Shown one piece after another: positions 63,522 to 64,000 of a stretch of 64,000 nucleotides of DNA. Every line of letters starts with the position of its first letter. Positions within the stretch are counted from its first letter, which is position 1. Source of the DNA: Kitasatospora cheerisanensis KCTC 2395 (GTDB lineage Bacteria; Actinomycetota; Actinomycetes; Streptomycetales; Streptomycetaceae). Location of the stretch: positions 2,499,926-2,563,925 of the forward strand of contig NZ_KK853997.1 in the NCBI RefSeq assembly GCF_000696185.1, given 5' to 3'. The position numbers and the translations under genes are program-made. Under the pieces are notes generated by a model that saw only the letters and a list, made by a program, of their open reading frames with translations, searched no databases and was not told the DNA's origin.

Positions 63522-64000
63522 TCAGCAGGCGCCGTTGTCGGTCCACACGCCCCACGCGCCGCTCAGGCTCGGGTCCTCGTTCGTGGTCCACCACTTGTTG
63601 GTGTAGTAGTGGCCCTTCCACGAGACCTTGGTGGAGGTGGCGTACACGGTGGCCGCGTTCCAGCTCGGCGCACCGGAGCAGGTGCCGGCCGTGGCGGACT
63701 GCGACGGGGAGGCCGAGGCGGAGGCCGACGCGGAGGCGGAAGCCGAGGCCGAGGCGGAGGCCGACGCGGAGGCGGAAGCCGAGGCCGAGGCGGACGGGCT
63801 GGCCGACTGCGAGGCGGAGGCCGAGGCCGAGGCGGTGGCCGACTGGGTCGGGGCGGCCGGGCAGTTCGCGGCGGAGCCGTTGGTGGCGGTCACCATCTTG
63901 TCGAACAGCGCGGTCTGGGTGCCCAGGTCGTACATCGAGAAGGCGAAGGAGCCGCCGAGGCCGTTGCAGTGCGCGTAGTCGAGCTTGGCCTGGATGGACT
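63522..64000 (-). CDS. Secreted GH18-type chitinase, C-terminal part (window edge)
   Basis: The visible part is the last about 158 residues; the start lies beyond the right edge. The catalytic-domain end (SIQAKLDYAHCNGLGGSFAFSMYDLG) fits GH18 chitinases. A linker of about 50 residues follows, dominated by Ser-Ala dipeptides (63680-63840). Last comes a CBM5/12 chitin-binding module (PSWNAATVYATSTKVSWKGHYYTNKWWTTNEDP...GVWTDNGAC) with its aromatic surface residues and Cys pair. It should hydrolyse chitin outside the cell. The position of the binding module at the C-terminus is common in Streptomyces enzymes. Confidence 0.82.
   Translation of the reverse strand, partial: SIQAKLDYAHCNGLGGSFAFSMYDLGTQTALFDKMVTATNGSAANCPAAPTQSATASASASASQSASPSASASASASASASASASASASASASASASPSQSATAGTCSGAPSWNAATVYATSTKVSWKGHYYTNKWWTTNEDPSLSGAWGVWTDNGAC

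Noticed and set aside
63680-63840. Tandem short repeats that could be taken for a satellite or CRISPR-like array
   Set aside because: The repeat unit is in frame and encodes the Ser-Ala linker of the chitinase; there are no spacers.
1-64000. tRNA genes, rRNA genes, insertion sequences and CRISPR arrays
   Set aside because: I looked for tRNA T-loop/CCA patterns near the island boundary, transposase-like proteins and spaced repeats by eye and found none I could support.

Overview
The base composition (very GC-rich, third-position G/C almost throughout), frequent GTG starts and purine-rich Shine-Dalgarno sites point to a Streptomycetaceae chromosome (Streptomyces or Kitasatospora). Family content agrees: DUF5753/XRE regulators, a CU044_5270-type protein, a bifunctional RNase HI/acid phosphatase and protein O-mannosyltransferase.

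Left part (1-13.1 kb) is a defence island of visibly lower GC. It holds the end of a Wadjet (JetABCD) plasmid-defence operon reading right, and a convergent type I restriction-modification operon (hsdM-hsdS-hsdR plus a YgjP-like metallopeptidase) reading left. It ends at a short array of AGGGAC-TTT direct repeats immediately beyond the 3' end of rnpB (RNase P RNA, minus strand), which may mark an integration boundary.

13.5-20.8 kb is housekeeping: a DHA2 drug exporter, an RNB-domain RNase, a small DUF3995-like membrane protein, YaaA, and an operon of Nif3-like protein, zinc-ribbon coiled-coil protein and RNase HI/phosphatase. 21.2-30.3 kb is a lanthipeptide cluster: a LanL-type synthetase with intact zinc ligands, a prolyl-oligopeptidase-like S9 peptidase, a 47-aa precursor and two half-size ABC exporters. 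A 50-aa GRHR-repeat ORF follows.

30.7-41.4 kb carries an alcohol dehydrogenase, a zinc-ribbon M48 protease, a methyltransferase, cell-envelope proteins including an amidase, and a glycosyltransferase/methyltransferase/alpha-alpha-barrel operon. A KstR-like TetR regulator starts at 41.7 kb. Operator-like sites lie next to this regulator and upstream of the dehydrogenase.

42.4-48.5 kb is a cobalamin-riboswitch-led ECF transporter operon with two secreted or anchored accessory proteins. 48.5-54.4 kb holds a monooxygenase-fold protein, an ECF sigma factor with its coupled membrane protein, a DUF6879/XRE pair, and a 51-aa Gly/Asp-rich peptide next to a PIMT-like O-methyltransferase (a candidate aspartimide/isoaspartate RiPP). 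54.4-64 kb contains an AraC regulator, a peptidoglycan-binding membrane protein, a TMEM165/GDT1 Mn exporter behind a yybP-ykoY riboswitch, a FetB-like permease, protein O-mannosyltransferase, a MerR-sliding-clamp fusion, a MarR/MFS pair and the C-terminus of a secreted chitinase.

At least nine otherwise well-conserved genes between 15 and 58 kb are split between two reading frames at GC-rich tracts. The most economical reading is residual single-base errors in the sequence, so these genes are given as whole loci with the break marked.
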